Shown one piece after another: positions 1 to 11,000 of a stretch of 64,000 nt of DNA. Each line of letters starts with the position of its first letter. Within the stretch, counting starts at the first letter, position 1. Position numbers and translations under genes: made by a program. The notes beneath the pieces were generated by a model. The model was not told where the DNA came from, did not search any database, and saw nothing but the letters and a program-made list of their open reading frames with translations. Source of the stretch: Amphiura filiformis (lineage: Eukaryota; Echinodermata; Ophiuroidea; Amphilepidida; Amphiuridae); the NCBI RefSeq assembly GCF_039555335.1, contig NC_092629.1:33559796-33623795 (forward strand). The letters run 5' to 3'.

Positions 1-297
1 TTTGGCACCCATGTACAGGAAAAACAACATTAGTATCTGATGTCAAACACATTGGACATCCATGTACAGGAAAAACAACATTAGTATTGGATGTCAGACC
101 ACAGAATCAGAGTCAGACACATTATCGGGCACCCATGTACAGGAAAAACAACATTAGTATCTGATATCAGACACATTATCGGGCACCCATGTTATGTACA
201 GGAAAAACAACATTAGTATCTGATATCAGACACACATTATTAGGCATTAATGTATATAGAGGAAAAACGACATTAGTATCTGATGTCAGACACGCTT
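1..297. repeat. Degenerate minisatellite, five units
   Basis: Five copies of a unit containing aggaaaaacaacattagtat start near positions 17, 68, 141, 200 and 260. Spacing is 51 to 73 bases. Units also share catgtac upstream and gatgtcagacac downstream. The array probably begins before the window. No coding potential is seen. Confidence 0.9.
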
Positions 298-390
298 CTT
301 TTTTATGATACCTATGATCTTGAACTACTATTATGTATAAACATTTTACCAATCAACTTCTAGAAGCCTTTAAAATAATTATTATTTGAT

Positions 391-1330
391 ATGCAGAGTA
401 CTCTGCACAAGTACCACACGAGAAATAATGAAGCTAATCACCCGGGGACCCCAAAAAGTATGTACAAAACAGTCACAATAAGCACTGTTACCAAGGAAAC
501 CAAGAGGATATTATTTCTTAAGGCGTTGAATACGTTGTTCGGTGTCCTTCCGAACCTCATCAGGACTACTGCACTGGGCAACACCAGTAACTTTAATACC
601 ATCTTTAGTATGATTGTGAGTGAAATGTTGAGCAATTGGAAGGCCAGGCATTTTCAATCTAATAGAGCGCAAGTGTTCTTTAAAGCGATCAGCCATTCTC
701 CTCTTGGGTTTCCCCGATGTAGGCCTAAATCAGATTATATTTGGTACATTTTTTTGCGTATTTTTACGACGTCCGTGTTTTGTAGATATATATTTCGCAT
801 TTTGTTCTTATTTTTTTTAGACAAATGGAACACGGGTGTTCGATGTGGCCCCGATTGGTTTCCCTAGCCCCTTGAATTTTACTTTTGATCTTATCAGCAG
901 GGTATCCACGTCTTAAGTGATCTTAGTTGGGCCTCAGAGTCTCAGAGCATATTCTCCTGATCCGTAATGCCTGGCTGTAGATAATACTGCCAAAGGTATG
1001 AGGAGGATGACACGATGTAGGGTGCAAATATAACTATAGGAGTCAGTGGGTTTGCAAAAGAGACTGGTGGCCAATTGATGGTTTTCTAGGTATACCATAA
1101 AGTATAGGATGGGACTTGTGTCTTGGATTCTTCAAAGGTGAATTTTATTGTTTCATGGTAAGAGTTGAGATGATTCTGAAATTTAATGAGCGATTCCTCG
1201 TTGTTTTGCCATATGAAAAACATATAATTAATTGCAGCTTGAGGGTCTTGGGGGCTGCCATGAGCATTTTGGACTCATTATAGTCCATGAAGATAATGGC
1301 GAATGGAGGTGCGGTGGCCATTCCCATCGC
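391..1330 (-). mobile_element. Penelope-like element fragment (RT end to GIY-YIG endonuclease), degraded
   Basis: Read on the minus strand, this carries broken pieces of a Penelope-like retroelement. At 1327-1260 the peptide MGMATAPPFAIIFMD resembles the stretch before the catalytic box of Penelope reverse transcriptases. At about 1200-1140, in another frame, NSYHETIKFTFE resembles the segment after it. At 696-511 the stretch RFKEHLRSI, then VAQCSSPDEVRK, resembles the C-terminal GIY-YIG endonuclease. The order RT then endonuclease along the minus strand fits the family. Frameshifts and stops show it is dead. Family assignment rests on remembered motif patterns. Confidence 0.6.
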
Positions 1331-1362
1331 CGTAGAAAAGAAAAAAAGAAAAGTTAAAATGG

Positions 1363-1632
1363 ATCAGGAGAATATGCTCTAATCCCCAAGACTCTGAGGC
1401 CCAACTATAGAAGGTCACTATGAAAGACGTGGATAGGCTAGGGAAACCAATTGGGCCGATCTTCTTCAATATAAGACCAAGAAATCGAACACTCGTGTTC
1501 CCTGTGTCAGTACATATTCCCCCCTTCTCAAAACCGTTGGGTCTATCTTTCACAAACACCTCCACATTCTCCATAACTTTGTTCCAATCACATCCAACCT
1601 CAAATGAAAATGCTCCTGACTCATTTATTTAA
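1363..1632 (+). mobile_element. Second Penelope-like fragment in opposite orientation
   Basis: Positions 1363-1510 are an inverted copy of 820-960. Shared blocks are ggatcaggagaatatgctct, actctgaggcccaa, ggctagggaaaccaat and atcgaacac. The left arm lies between the RT-like and endonuclease-like parts of the minus-strand Penelope fragment, so this is probably another copy of that linker read on the plus strand. No intact ORF is present. Confidence 0.55.
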
Positions 1633-1734
1633 TAACGTGCAATAGATGCAAGAAGCAGTATACGTGTCGGCAAGACCAAAGAGCTTTTAATAGAAATAGA
1701 GTCGCAATAGATTATATAATGCTTTGTTCGTTTG

Positions 1735-2665
1735 ATGCCGATTAGAAGTTGCGACAGGCTATTCATAAAAGTGGTACCATTGTTTCGAACAAAGGGGTTC
1801 CGCCATTAAATTGGTCACTGATCCGGCATCATATTAACGCTCTACACAACAGGCGAGTATCAATAAGTGACCACAATACAGTCATGTGTAAGGGCAGTCA
1901 TGTGTAAAGTGTTCCCACGTATCCCAAATGTGTGCTTGTGTGGGTCTGAAGTCTATAAGGCTGCGTTCACATATAGAAGTATACTATTCGGGTATACGGT
2001 GCACGTTTTGCAGGTGCACGCGTATAGCTCAAATCGAGCAAGGCAATTTCATAGTACCGGGTCACATAAGGCTACGATCGCATAGAAGTATACTATGCAC
2101 GTTTTGCCGGTGCACGCGTATATAGCTTAAATCGAACAAGGTAATTTCATAGTACCGGGTCACATAAGAGCTATTCGAAAAGGCCGTATACCTGCGTATA
2201 GTTTAGTATAGTGGGAATCGCGCGTGTTCGATTTTAGTGCTGCGTATACCGTCCTAATTTTAAAAACCTAAACCATATGTGGGTAAATTCATTTTTTAAT
2301 AGATGCACTATCTAATTCTGCACATTATGACACCTCATTGAATGCAATGTGACCTCAAGAAGTAAAGTTACAAGCATTTGATAAGACGAAGAAAATGGGT
2401 AAACTGACATACTCGCTATCCGCTATACGAAATACGCTCATTCGATCAGGCTGAGTTCACATAGTATACTCCTATATGAACTCAGCCTGATCGAATGAGC
2501 GTATTTCGTATAGCGAATACCGTATACTTCTATGTGAACTCAGCCTAAAGGAGGCTTTAGCTGTCGATGCAATCATCTTTACCACCCGCCTGACTTTAGG
2601 CGCTTCATTTAAATAAATTGAATGCTCTTGCTGATCGATTACACATTAGAATGTATGAAGGCTGC
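1735..2665 (+). repeat. Dispersed repeat interrupted by a MITE
   Basis: The parts 1735-1955 and 2550-2665 together match the continuous repeat at 57485-57805. Shared landmarks are gcgacaggctattca, tttcgaacaaa, ccattaaattg, cacgtatcccaaa and ttcatttaaataaattgaa. The central 1959-2545 piece is absent from the second copy, which marks it as an insertion. Confidence 0.8.
1959..2545. mobile_element. Foldback MITE, TIR GGCTGCGTTCACAT, TAA duplication
   Basis: The ends are ggctgcgttcacat and, inverted, atgtgaactcagcc, flanked by TAA on both sides. A three-base TWA duplication is typical of PIF/Harbinger elements, so this is probably a non-autonomous member. Inside is a tandem duplication of about 105 bases (1959-2180) and a perfect-looking inverted repeat (2421-2463 with 2475-2515). 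The segment 2280-2400 resembles part of the element at 6891-8326. A second copy is at 63143-63733. Confidence 0.75.
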
Positions 2666-3365
2666 CATTTCCACATATATATTACACTATATTGGTAATC
2701 GCTATACGTAATACATGTAAGTATACATGTAAGCATAAGTATAGGCCTATAAAGGTTGTTTTAAAGAAATTTCCATTTAATTTTATTTTAAGAAGGAGAT
2801 TGGTATAGAAATAGTGGCGTACCCAATGAGGGGAGGGGGATTGGGAAGGGGCAGATTCACCCCTGTGAGAAGTTTTGGGAGGGGAAGAGGGAGGAAGAGG
2901 GGAGGAGGGGATATGGAGAATGAGAGAGTGCTGGAGGAAGGGAGAAATGAAAAGATATAATAAAGACAAGTAGATAAATAGAAATATAAGGAAAATGATG
3001 GGAATGAGAGAGAGACGGTGAAAGGGAACAAGGAGAGCGAGGGAGTGATAAAGTGTAGGCCTAGGAAAGAATAAGTACAGAGAAGGGAAAAGAAAGGAAT
3101 GATGAATACATTTAATAATAATTATTATGCCTAACTATTATAATAACTAAACACATAACAGCACTGGGCAGCCATTCGATGATGTCAATGCCTTTATTCG
3201 TTACGTAATTAAAACCCTCAGTCAGATGTATTTCACACCTGCCAAACACAAGTCACCCAATTTCGAAAACTGGACGTTGAATGTACACTCTCATGAATAT
3301 TGATTGGCAACATTTTCCAATATGTCAGCGCTCTAATCGGAAACAATAGAACAAAAGACCCTGCA
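2666..3365. other. No gene seen; purine-rich tract
   Basis: Positions 2820-3080 are strongly purine-biased (gagg, gaga and aagg runs), so long ORFs there are compositional. A ggcgtaccca stretch near 2816 followed by a G-rich tract resembles one end of the hAT-like MITEs found elsewhere in the window. Nothing else is recognisable. Confidence 0.5.
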
Positions 3366-3512
3366 GAGCGTTGGGCAAGACAACCACATCTCTATACACC
3401 AGGTTCAACAACACAGGCTCAGAAATTAAACACAACTCCAAAGGCGGCAAAAGTCTTCCCTACGTCACCCACTTCAAATCCGGTCAACACTCCGTGCACA
3501 AAGGCGGCGATT
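3366..3512 (+). mobile_element. Penelope-like GIY-YIG endonuclease fragment
   Basis: The translation starting at 3371 contains GKTTTSLYTRFNNT and later LPYVTHFKSGQHSVH. It is nearly identical to the minus-strand fragment at 45780-45523. This is the GIY-YIG endonuclease segment of a Penelope-like element. It breaks off after the SGQHSVH motif, so it is a short dead fragment. Confidence 0.75.
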
Positions 3513-3540
3513 TTTTTTATATCCGATACTATTACCGACG

Positions 3541-3720
3541 TAATTTAAGTCCGGTAATAAGTGATTTATGTCCGACTGTGTGAACACGACTATAGTCAGG
3601 AATAATGAATGACAATGTATTCAAATTGGGCCGTACCTCGAGAATCCTTGGCCGTACTTGCTTATAGTCGTGTTCACACTGACGGACTTAAGTCACTTAA
3701 TACCGGTAATAAGTCACTAT
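3541..3720. repeat. Foldback inverted repeat
   Basis: Arms 3541-3597 and 3660-3720 are inverted copies. The shared core is gtgtgaacacgactata, followed in the arms by aagtccg and ccggtaat. The structure is typical of a small foldback MITE. Confidence 0.7.
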
Positions 3721-3752
3721 TACCGGTTATAAGTTGATTATTACCGGTAATA

Positions 3753-3887
3753 GAGAGAGTGTGATTTCCAAACGTACGTATCGAACGTACGTGGAATCTA
3801 TTCAAAATCACTCTCCTGTGACGGGATTTAGAATAGATTCCACGTACGTTCGATGCTACGTTTGGAAATCGCAATCTCTCTAGTAAC
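3753..3887. repeat. Palindromic MITE remnant, TIR AGAGAGATTGCGATTT-like
   Basis: Two arms meet near 3820. The left arm carries gattccacgtacgttcg in inverted form and the right arm repeats it. The outer ends read gagagagtgtgatttcc and ggaaatcgcaatctctc. The same ends bound the larger element at 23915-24788, so this looks like an internally deleted copy. Confidence 0.7.
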
Positions 3888-4139
3888 TCACCGTGTAAAA
3901 AGACCGTGTAAAAGTGCTCAGGTTATTCGCTGGCGTAGTGCACGTTAGAATATGACCGTTGTCAGGTCAACGGGCTCACGCTTTCTTTGTTACAAACCAC
4001 TGATCGAAATGATACAACAGTAACAACACAACGCCTACGGCATATCATAATACGGAACAGGTGTATGAGCACAGGCTTGAACCAGCAACAAATGGTTACT
4101 ATAAATTTTTGTGGTGGAGTGTGCCTGGTGTGAGTGTGA

Positions 4140-4365
4140 GGTGAGAAATCAAATGTATTATCTTTTTTCCTTTCAGGCTTGGTATATTGTATTTTTTCAT
4201 TTTGTGTATCTGTATTTATATATTTAGGCTCTTTAAGTGTTTCAGGGGCACAACATTTTACAGGCTTTTGCTTCTAGTTGTGTCTCCTCCATCGTTTTAT
4301 CATGTTTGTTATTTGTATGTTTTAATTTTTGATGGAAATAAATTTGATTGATTGATTGATTGATA
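4140..4365 (+). mobile_element. 3' end of a CR1/L2-like LINE
   Basis: The segment ends in ggaaataaatttgattgatt followed by further ATTG units, the type of 3' microsatellite tail used by CR1/L2-like non-LTR elements. The LINE at 16146-16818 ends in the same way. No ORF remains here. Confidence 0.6.
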
Positions 4366-4827
4366 TAAACGTGCACTAGACTGCGGAACTCAGTCCTCAA
4401 TGATAGTCAGTCATTTATCTTTTGGTCGTTATATGACTATCATTTGAGGGACTGAGTTGTTATAATATATCTTCCGAGGTGCAATTTCAGACAATAGCTG
4501 GGGATTAGTGGGGCAGAGGTTATCTATTGAATCCTTTCATGACCACTGAAGCATAGTCAAGTCTGCCAAGGACACTCGGCACAAATTGAAAGACCATCAC
4601 AAAAGAATGCATGCATGTCAGGTCATCGACACCAATTTGGTGTTTGTTATGACACAAATTTTGTGTCTGTTATGCACCTCGAAATATGTACCTTAAAGTC
4701 TGTATCTAAACGTGCACTACGATAGCGAATACAACGTGGCTATATAGTCGTTAAAAATTCTTTTGTGGTGATTTTATGTGAAATTGTTGCTGCAAAATAG
4801 CTTTGAAGCGTTTGTGCATCAATCAAT

Positions 4828-5029
4828 ATGTTAACAAATGAGGCTCACGACGTGGATACGGGCTGGTCATGGATGATAATGACATCTTGTTGCGTAACTC
4901 TATTTCTGTATGAAGTTACGCTGAAATCGTTGGCAGTTCTACTCCCTACTTTGAAGGACCAGTTTCAAACTTATACCTGGGTAATCGGCACCATGATATC
5001 ACTCATGATCTCTGCACGAGACTTAACAG
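4828..5029 (+). CDS. SLC16-like gene, coding exon 1
   Basis: Encodes residues 1-67 plus one base. It contains the N-terminal tail, the DTGWSW signature, helix 1 and part of helix 2. The donor is g|gtaact at 5030. The donor and following intron sequence are tandemly duplicated at 5175. Confidence 0.88.
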
Positions 5030-8000
5030 GTAACTAACTGCATGCTTTTTCAAGATTCTCTGTGGAAATATTTGCATTCGCATTCGAATTTCGAATCCCT
5101 ATCTCTCTACTATTTTAACAAGAATTAACAAGTTCACGGATCAGGTGTATAGTACATGTACTTTGAGCTACTTTGTAACTAACTGCATGCTTTTTCAAGA
5201 TTCTCTGTGGAAATATTTGCATTCGCATTCGAATTTCGAATCCCTATCTCTCTACTATTTTAACAAGAATTAACAAGTTCACGGATCAGGTGTATAGTAC
5301 ATGTACTTTGAGCTACTTTGGTCTAACATTTAATATTCATATCTAACCTACTCTGTACTTATTCGACAATAAATAAGTGATATGAGGCTTAATAATGATA
5401 CCTGCGTCTTGACTCTGGAAAACAATATTTTTTAAAAACCTGATTTTGCATTTTTAAAGCCACCTCGCGAGCCACATACAGGATCTCATTTTTGCATTTA
5501 GGTTTTTATTGCGTTGCAAAGTAGCAAAACTTTCTTTATATATGGCCCAATTCGTGCCTGGAAAAGGCTATCCCCTCTTACAACCTATCGACAGGTCTGA
5601 TTTCTATAATGAGGTGTCACCGGGTTTGCAAGAGATAATAATACCAAATCTAAACACCATGAAATTCACCACATCACGACCAAGCTCACATTGAGCGCCC
5701 CATTCCTTGTTAAAGGAATTTTTAATTAATATTAAGCCACCTACAAAAACAAATTTGGCTATAACTACGAAGAAAATTGTATTCAAGATGCCTTATCACT
5801 AAAGTAAACAAATTACACAGCCATTTGCTCTTGCTAGCTTTTGTCAGGGTCATGGATATTTATGAACACCAATATTATACAGGTTTATACACATGGGTTA
5901 TTATAATTATACAAGAGTCAATAAACATTCAATTAACTAGTATATATAATGGACTTATAGTTTTGTGCAATGTAGTTATATATTGAACTTTTTCTGAAGT
6001 AAATCGCCTGCTGCATAGTTTACTTTGTGATTAGGCCTGGCCATGACCTGCTAGTTTTGATTAACCAATCAGTTATGTGTATTGTCAGCATGTGATAGCT
6101 ATAAGCCAATTGCAAACATGTTTATAAAAAAGGCTAAAAAATCCTACACTAAACAGACTCTTTGTTAGGTTTAAGGGCTAAATAGCAAGTTGTCATGTGG
6201 GGCAAGATTAGATAAAGGCATACAAACTAGGGTATGAGATATTAGGAATTATTTCCTAGCCTCTTAACCACAGGGTTGGTGGGCTATATAGCTATTCAAG
6301 ACACAGGATATGTAAGGGATTAACTGTGCATATGAGATGTGGGGGCAAGTGGCATCATTTCACTGCCGTGAAAAAATATGCTTGTTATTATCGAAGCCCA
6401 GTAGGGGAGAGCGGGGAGTGTTTTCTGACCAGCCTAGCGTTAGGAAGGACCTGATTAGCCCATATGAAAGCCCTATTTCTTGGCTATATGCAACCACAGT
6501 CTCAGAACTATAGGCCTTACAATAGCAACAGAGTAAAGGAAACAAAAACATTTTGCAAAGTGGCGAACACGCCCCATTTTGGGGCAGGTTCGCCCCAGTT
6601 GTAGTAACTACAAATTTCGAACGTTTGAGGACGTGTTCTCAAGTTGTAGAAGGTGCCATAGGGTGTCTTCAGTGTTAATTGTTTTCATTATAAATGTCGC
6701 AAAATATCAATATTGACAATAATTAACAACCTGTTTCACCTTTCCATGAATTCATACATTGCTCATGTGTTTTCATATCATATTTTGTGGTGAAAATGAT
6801 TAGAAATGTGTAATTTGCAATCATTTTTGGAGCAACGATTTCTTCGCACCAACGGCTATAGTGTGTATGTGAATGCACAATAAACACATATACTGCGCCA
6901 ATAAAGTATCCTTACTCTTGGAAAAATAATCACAAATTCCAAACTGAACAATATTGGGGTAAATTTGTTTTTTTAAATAGATGAACTATTTAATCCTGCA
7001 CATTATGACACCACATTGAATCCAATGTGACCTGAAGAAGTAAAGTTACAAGTAATTGAATAGACGAATATCAAGCGACAAACTGGCCTATACAAGGCGC
7101 AAAAAGATTCCAACAAGCGCAACACAGAGACAATACAGTTTCTTCAATGAAGCGTTATTTAAAGCAGTTTTAACTTCAGTTTTTACTTCTCTGTACTATT
7201 CCTAACTTTCATTTTATTTGTCAGTTCTTTTGTTTCAGCTTTCTTTTGTTCCTTTTGTTTTAAATTAAAGCCAAACGCATAATTTAGCCATTCGCCACTC
7301 TCAAACCAGATGTCTAGTCTTTGAAGTTTTGAATAGGCCAGTTTGTCACTTTTAAAACGGGACCTTCGTCTAATCAAATGCTTAACTTTGCTTCTTGAAG
7401 TCACATTGGATTCAATGTGGTGTCATAATGTGCAGGATTAAATAATTCATCTTTTATTGGGGGGTACTACACCCCTGCCCAATTTTGTGCCTATTTTTGC
7501 ATTTTTCTCAACAATTATAGCGCATTGGGGACATGTAAGATATGTATATTATAGGGGCAAGGACTACAACTACTGCACTGGTCATTTTATTTCAGCACAG
7601 ACAACAGTAGTGGAGTTACAGTCAAAAATGAGGGAAAACCAATATTTGATCAATAAATCAATAACTACTGCATTTGAGTTGCCGAATTTTCAGTGCAGTA
7701 GTTGTAGTACTTGCCCCTATCATATGCATATCTTAGGGGCTGTGCAATAATTATGAGCCCTGGGGGAGGGTAAAATTGGGGGGCAAGAAATTTTGGCGAG
7801 CCAAAGGGGGGCAAGCATTTTTGGCAAGCCGAGAGGGGGGGCAAGCGATTTTTGGCACGCATTCATGGGGCGCCTTTTTAATAAAACGCTCTAAAAAGGC
7901 TTAGGAAAACAGTACGGAAACACTTAAATATGCAAATTTTCCTGCTCGCTGCGCTCGCAACATACATCTAGACCATTTAGGGTTTGCTATTTGGGATCCC

Positions 8001-11000
8001 AAAAATTTGGCATGTTCAAGGGGGGGGGCAAAGAATTTTTGGCGGGCCGAGAGGGGGGGGCAAGCAATTTTGGCGGGCCGAGAAGGGGGGCAAGCGATTT
8101 GGCGAGCCGTTTGGAGTTTACTACCCCGAAGCAGGGGCTCATAATTATTGTACAGCCCTTATACTTGTCACCAATGTGGTATAATTTTTGAGAAAAATGC
8201 AAAAATAGACACAAAATTGGCCAGGGGTGTAGTACCCCCTTAACACAACAAATTTACCCCAATATTGTTCAGTTTGGAATTTGTGATTATTTTTCCAAGT
8301 GTAAGGATACTTTATTGGCGCAGTATATAAACACATACACAACACCTGTTGGAACTCCCGGTCGGAGCCGGTAGTTTCAATTATTGGAACTGGGTCCGCC
8401 CATATTATGGTGAGGTAAGTTCACCCTAATCAAAAAAGGTTAAAATATTGGATAACAATAACATATTCAATGCAAACATTTAGCAAGAGTATATAGGGCA
8501 TTAATTCTCTTCCGGAGAGTTACTAAATTTATTGGAGGGGTCGGGGTCAGGGTACAGAGCAGGGATTTAAGGGAACAGGCCCTGTCAGCATTGTTCAAAA
8601 ATTCTAACTTGAACAACCGATACGAGGGGCGGTCAATAAGTTCGTAGAACAAGTTACTTGAAAGAGTACTACACTCAGAGAAATATTCACACGTTATGTA
8701 AAAAAAACATGATGTAAATTAAATTATACACAGTATATGTAAAAGTTTGTCAAAAACTTTTACCATGCCAGTTTGTAAATGCTTCAAATTCATATTTGAA
8801 CTGTAACGAAGCTATTGTCTGTCCAAATAACTTAGACACCCGGTTTTTAGGATATATTTCGAAAAGTTTTTACTTTGGCAAAAAGTCATGAAAGAAAAGT
8901 TGCTAAACACGGTCAGACCTAACAGAAATTATTAGTAAAGCGATGAAAAAATATTCTTCCTTGTCTACTTTTATTCAATTTTGACTGATTTACAGCAAGA
9001 TATCTGGGTCCAGCCGAATATTCCTAATGACTTGACACTTTTGATGGGATAATCTATTTACAGTAAGGGGTTTTTGAACATTGTAATCATGCATATGGAT
9101 CAGTGATGCCACCCTTTTTCTTTGATCCTTTTACTAATTCACAATAATGGCGGTCTACTCAAATGCATTCAACAAAAGCATGTTTGCAATCTACTGTGGG
9201 AGGTCGTCTCACACGCATAACAAGTACACTACGATCAAATAGGTTGATGACAATATTTGATTGAATGGACTGCACTGTGCCATGATTTCGGCGAAGGACA
9301 CCGGTTCAAATTCTTTGTTTGGAGCCAATCAATAATTTCAGTTGGTGCATTATAAGAAATGATAGGGCAAGTTACTGGAGTGTCTGGAGTGTATTGTGAA
9401 TTATACTCCTCACCAATAACATCAGAACATTCATAGGGCATACAATTTGTATTTTCTTGGAATTGGGCCAAGCCAAAAGCATGCACAGAATAAGATTCAA
9501 ATACCGCGCCGAATTGTTGTAATTGGTTGAGGGACAGCTGGGATCACTGAGTTAATACACTAAGAATAAATATGCCAATTAAACACTGTCTGCATTTTAT
9601 GAACTGAATTATATTTTCATTTTTATAAAATGTTTTTGGTGAGGAGTATAATTAATTTACTATTCATCCATTCACTATCCAAAATCACAATACCTACAAA
9701 TCTGTATAATGAGACCTTCCAAAATAGTGGTACCCATCTTCTACCGGATTATTTTTAAAGTGTTGAGAAAAACCTTCCAATTTCAATAGAATTTCTGGTA
9801 AACTCTCACTCAATGCTTTGGAAACACAAAAATCCCGTTAGGTCTCAGCGAATGTTAACACTTTTCTTTCATGACTTTCTTTGAAAGTGGATATTTTTTC
9901 AAATAAGTAACAAAAACTGGGTGTCTAAGTTAATTGGACAGACAATAGTTTACCTAGTTTGTGTAATCATTGCATTAAATGAAGTAAAATGTCAGCCCAA
10001 AATACTTCGCTGATTGGAGAAAATCTACCTAACGTGTTATGTACTTCGACACACATGTAGTTTTTACCTATTTCATGTAAGAAATTCCGCAAACCGAAAG
10101 CAATGGCGGACACGATGTGTGTGTGATCGTGTAGCGCATACCTGCTGAAACTTCAAATATGTAGGTTTCGGAGTCGTTAAGCTTGAACCAAACTGGAGAT
10201 TCGTTCGATAAGTTATGCATGGATTTCTTTGATACTTTAAAATGGCTATTTATGGGTTCATTTTGCTAGATTGATCAACATTAGAATTGACATGTACCGG
10301 GACATTGCAGCGATCATGTGCTACGAGTAGGACAACCATTACAGTACAATACTGTACTGTATACTGCGCCCGGATACTGCGTGTATCTAGCAATGTGTGT
10401 ACGTGTTGAGATAGATCACAAATACCACAGAAGATCTTCTCTGGTAATACGGACAGTGTAGCCGTGATATGCATTGAAATGACTTCGATGTAGCCTAGTG
10501 TACCAAGTGTCACGAATTATAGGCTTGAAGCCTTGAAGCCTTGAAGTGACAATGCATTAGTGTACTATAGCATTGTATCGTACATGTACACGCGCGAGAG
10601 AAACGCTTGTAAACATTGAACATTAACTAGATAGCGGGTTACCATTTACAACAACTGTACATTGTTAAAGTTCATTTGAATTTTCACTACTGTCGGGAGA
10701 AATTTCCATGATGTCCCTGTATTCACTTCTGGCAGTACCTGTGAATTCATGGAGGTAGGCTTCCTCTGAAGAGTGCCCTGCCCATATACAGTCCAAGAGA
10801 ACGCCAAATATGGATCAGGAGTATTACATAATAATACCCTGCTATGACAATAGCTGAACTAGGTTAATCGTATAATCTCCTTATGTGGCTAGCATGGCTG
10901 GGCCAGGAAATCCACAAGGTCAGCCAATGTATGTACATGTATTCGGTACATGTGTCATATCTTTTACAATGGGTGATAAATTTCTGGTTTGTTTTATTTC

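Larger units (their letters stand above)
6880..8337. mobile_element. Foldback element A, TIR TACTGCGCCAATAAAGTATCC, 11-bp duplication
   Basis: Outer ends tactgcgccaataaagtatcc at 6891 and its inverted copy ending at 8325 are flanked by ataaacacata at 6880-6890 and 8327-8337. Duplications of 9-11 bases suggest a Mutator-like MITE, but no transposase is present. Further inward, gcacattatgacaccacat and its inverse extend the symmetry. Element B sits in its centre. A partial copy is at 51340-51866. Confidence 0.75.

Noticed and set aside
1..297. Possible CRISPR-like array
   Set aside because: Spacers are not unique, units are degenerate and the context is eukaryotic; it is a minisatellite.
391..867. 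158-residue plus-strand ORF
   Set aside because: Antisense of a decayed Penelope endonuclease; no domain of its own.
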